Source: Deinococcus detaillensis
Lineage (GTDB): Bacteria > Deinococcota > Deinococci > Deinococcales > Deinococcaceae
DNA length: 14,718 nucleotides
Reading direction: 5' to 3'
Assembly (NCBI RefSeq): GCF_007280555.1
Contig: NZ_VKDB01000044.1
Location: 1-14,718 of the forward strand
Below, in pieces: positions 14,429 through 14,718 of this stretch. The first letter of the stretch is position 1; the number at the start of each line of letters is the position of its first letter. A model generated the notes under the pieces. It saw only the letters and a program-made list of their open reading frames with translations. It was not told where the DNA came from and ran no database searches. A program made the position numbers and the translations under genes.

Positions 14429-14560
14429 CTTCACCAAGCCGTATTCGCCCACCTCCAGAAGGGATTGTGGAACGACATCCGCAATGCCCGTACGCTGTCC
14501 TGGACGGTGACTGGCCTGTTGCTCTCCCAGAACAGTTCTCTCTCGGCACGGCTTCCTCAC
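14429..14560 (+). pseudogene. IS4-like transposase N-terminal remnant
   Basis: The frame [20 protein letters not shown] then [19 protein letters not shown] is typical of the N-terminal helical domain of IS4-family transposases (a pattern like R-x-L-x-x-L-x-x-x-V-x-GLLLSQ). A TGA directly precedes it at 14426-14428, so the true start is lost or frameshifted. The frame ends at 14560 exactly where TGAGGGTGACCC, the proposed IS3-family end, begins. The natural reading is that an IS3-type element jumped into this gene. Assignment is by recalled motif only. Confidence 0.5.
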
Positions 14561-14718
14561 TGAGGGTGACCCAATAGCTTTGCGTGGATGAAGATAAGCC
14601 TCGACAATAGGAGGCCCATTATGACGAATCGCCGAATCTATACCGCTGACTTCAAGCGAGACGCCGCGCAGCTTGCCCGAACAAATGGCAATGTCTCCAG
14701 TACCGCCCGCGACCTGAG
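14561..14718 (+). mobile_element. Left end of an IS3-family element (continues beyond window)
   Basis: TGAGGGTGACCC at 14561-14572 starts with the TGA typical of IS3-family ends and lies 60 bp before the OrfA start codon, a normal distance. The sequence at the junction interrupts an IS4-like frame. The rest of the element, including OrfB and the right end, lies outside the window. Whether it is complete cannot be seen. Confidence 0.6.
14621..14718 (+). CDS. IS3-family transposase OrfA, N-terminal part
   Basis: ATG 14621 follows AGGAGG (14609-14614) with 6-nt spacing, a strong ribosome binding site. The first 32 residues, beginning MTNRRIYTADFKRDAAQLAR, are the start of the HTH_Tnp_1 domain found in OrfA proteins (xYxxEFKxxAVxLxxxxGxSxxxxAxxL); OrfA binds the element ends and is normally fused to OrfB by a -1 frameshift. 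The gene is cut by the window edge. It is the only transposition gene in the window that looks undamaged so far as visible. Confidence 0.85.
   Translation, partial: MTNRRIYTADFKRDAAQLARTNGNVSSTARDL

Noticed and set aside
1..14718. CRISPR arrays, tRNA or rRNA genes
   Set aside because: No regularly spaced repeats, cloverleaf-like segments or rRNA-like stretches were seen on either strand.

Overview
The window looks like an accessory region of a Deinococcus-type bacterium. The signs are a moderately high GC content judged by eye, an AfsR/SARP-type regulator with a BTAD-like N-terminus, a NarL-type two-component pair, and several families of transposase debris. The taxonomic call is inference from protein style only.

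Layout. Positions 1-1050 are insertion-sequence debris: a short coding tail, an IS6-like transposase remnant, a strong 14-bp hairpin, and the 3' half of an IS3-family OrfB with its probable right end. Positions 1066-3025 (minus strand) hold two damaged genes: the first third of a SARP-type regulator, which breaks off at a perfect 12-bp hairpin, and a six-helix membrane protein that stops where a GGDEF domain might be expected. Positions 3427-5627 (minus strand) are a tight response regulator/histidine kinase operon.

The main find is a lasso-peptide-related RiPP locus at 6179-14286. A 55-residue precursor carries the lasso leader signature YxxPx(V)xxxGx5T. It is followed after 43 bp by a 1033-residue secreted lipoprotein and then by a subtilisin-family (S8) lipoprotein. 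Next comes a fusion of a nucleotidyltransferase (NTP_transf_5-like) to a lasso B2-type leader peptidase. On the opposite strand, converging on the fusion, are a PqqD-like leader-binding protein (B1/RRE) and an HPr-kinase-like peptide kinase, overlapping by 4 nt. No asparagine-synthetase-like lasso cyclase (C protein) is present. The core predicted from the leader motif starts with Gln and has no Asp/Glu at positions 7-9, so a canonical lasso ring cannot form at the expected N-terminus. A second trimming to Gly43 would give a 13-mer with Asp at position 8. The cluster is therefore either a lasso-derived pathway without the usual macrolactam, a two-step maturation, or a cluster that has lost its cyclase to IS activity.

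How the genes may work together (inference): the RRE binds the leader, the B2 domain cuts it, the kinase and nucleotidyltransferase may decorate the peptide, and the two lipoproteins act outside the membrane in trimming, anchoring or export. An 18-bp motif TCATGGCCANNTGGCCAC occurs both upstream of the SARP remnant and upstream of the precursor, which suggests shared control.

The right edge (14429-14718) is an IS4-like transposase remnant that appears to be interrupted by the left end of an IS3-family element, whose OrfA runs out of the window. The cluster is thus flanked by IS3-family ends on both sides.
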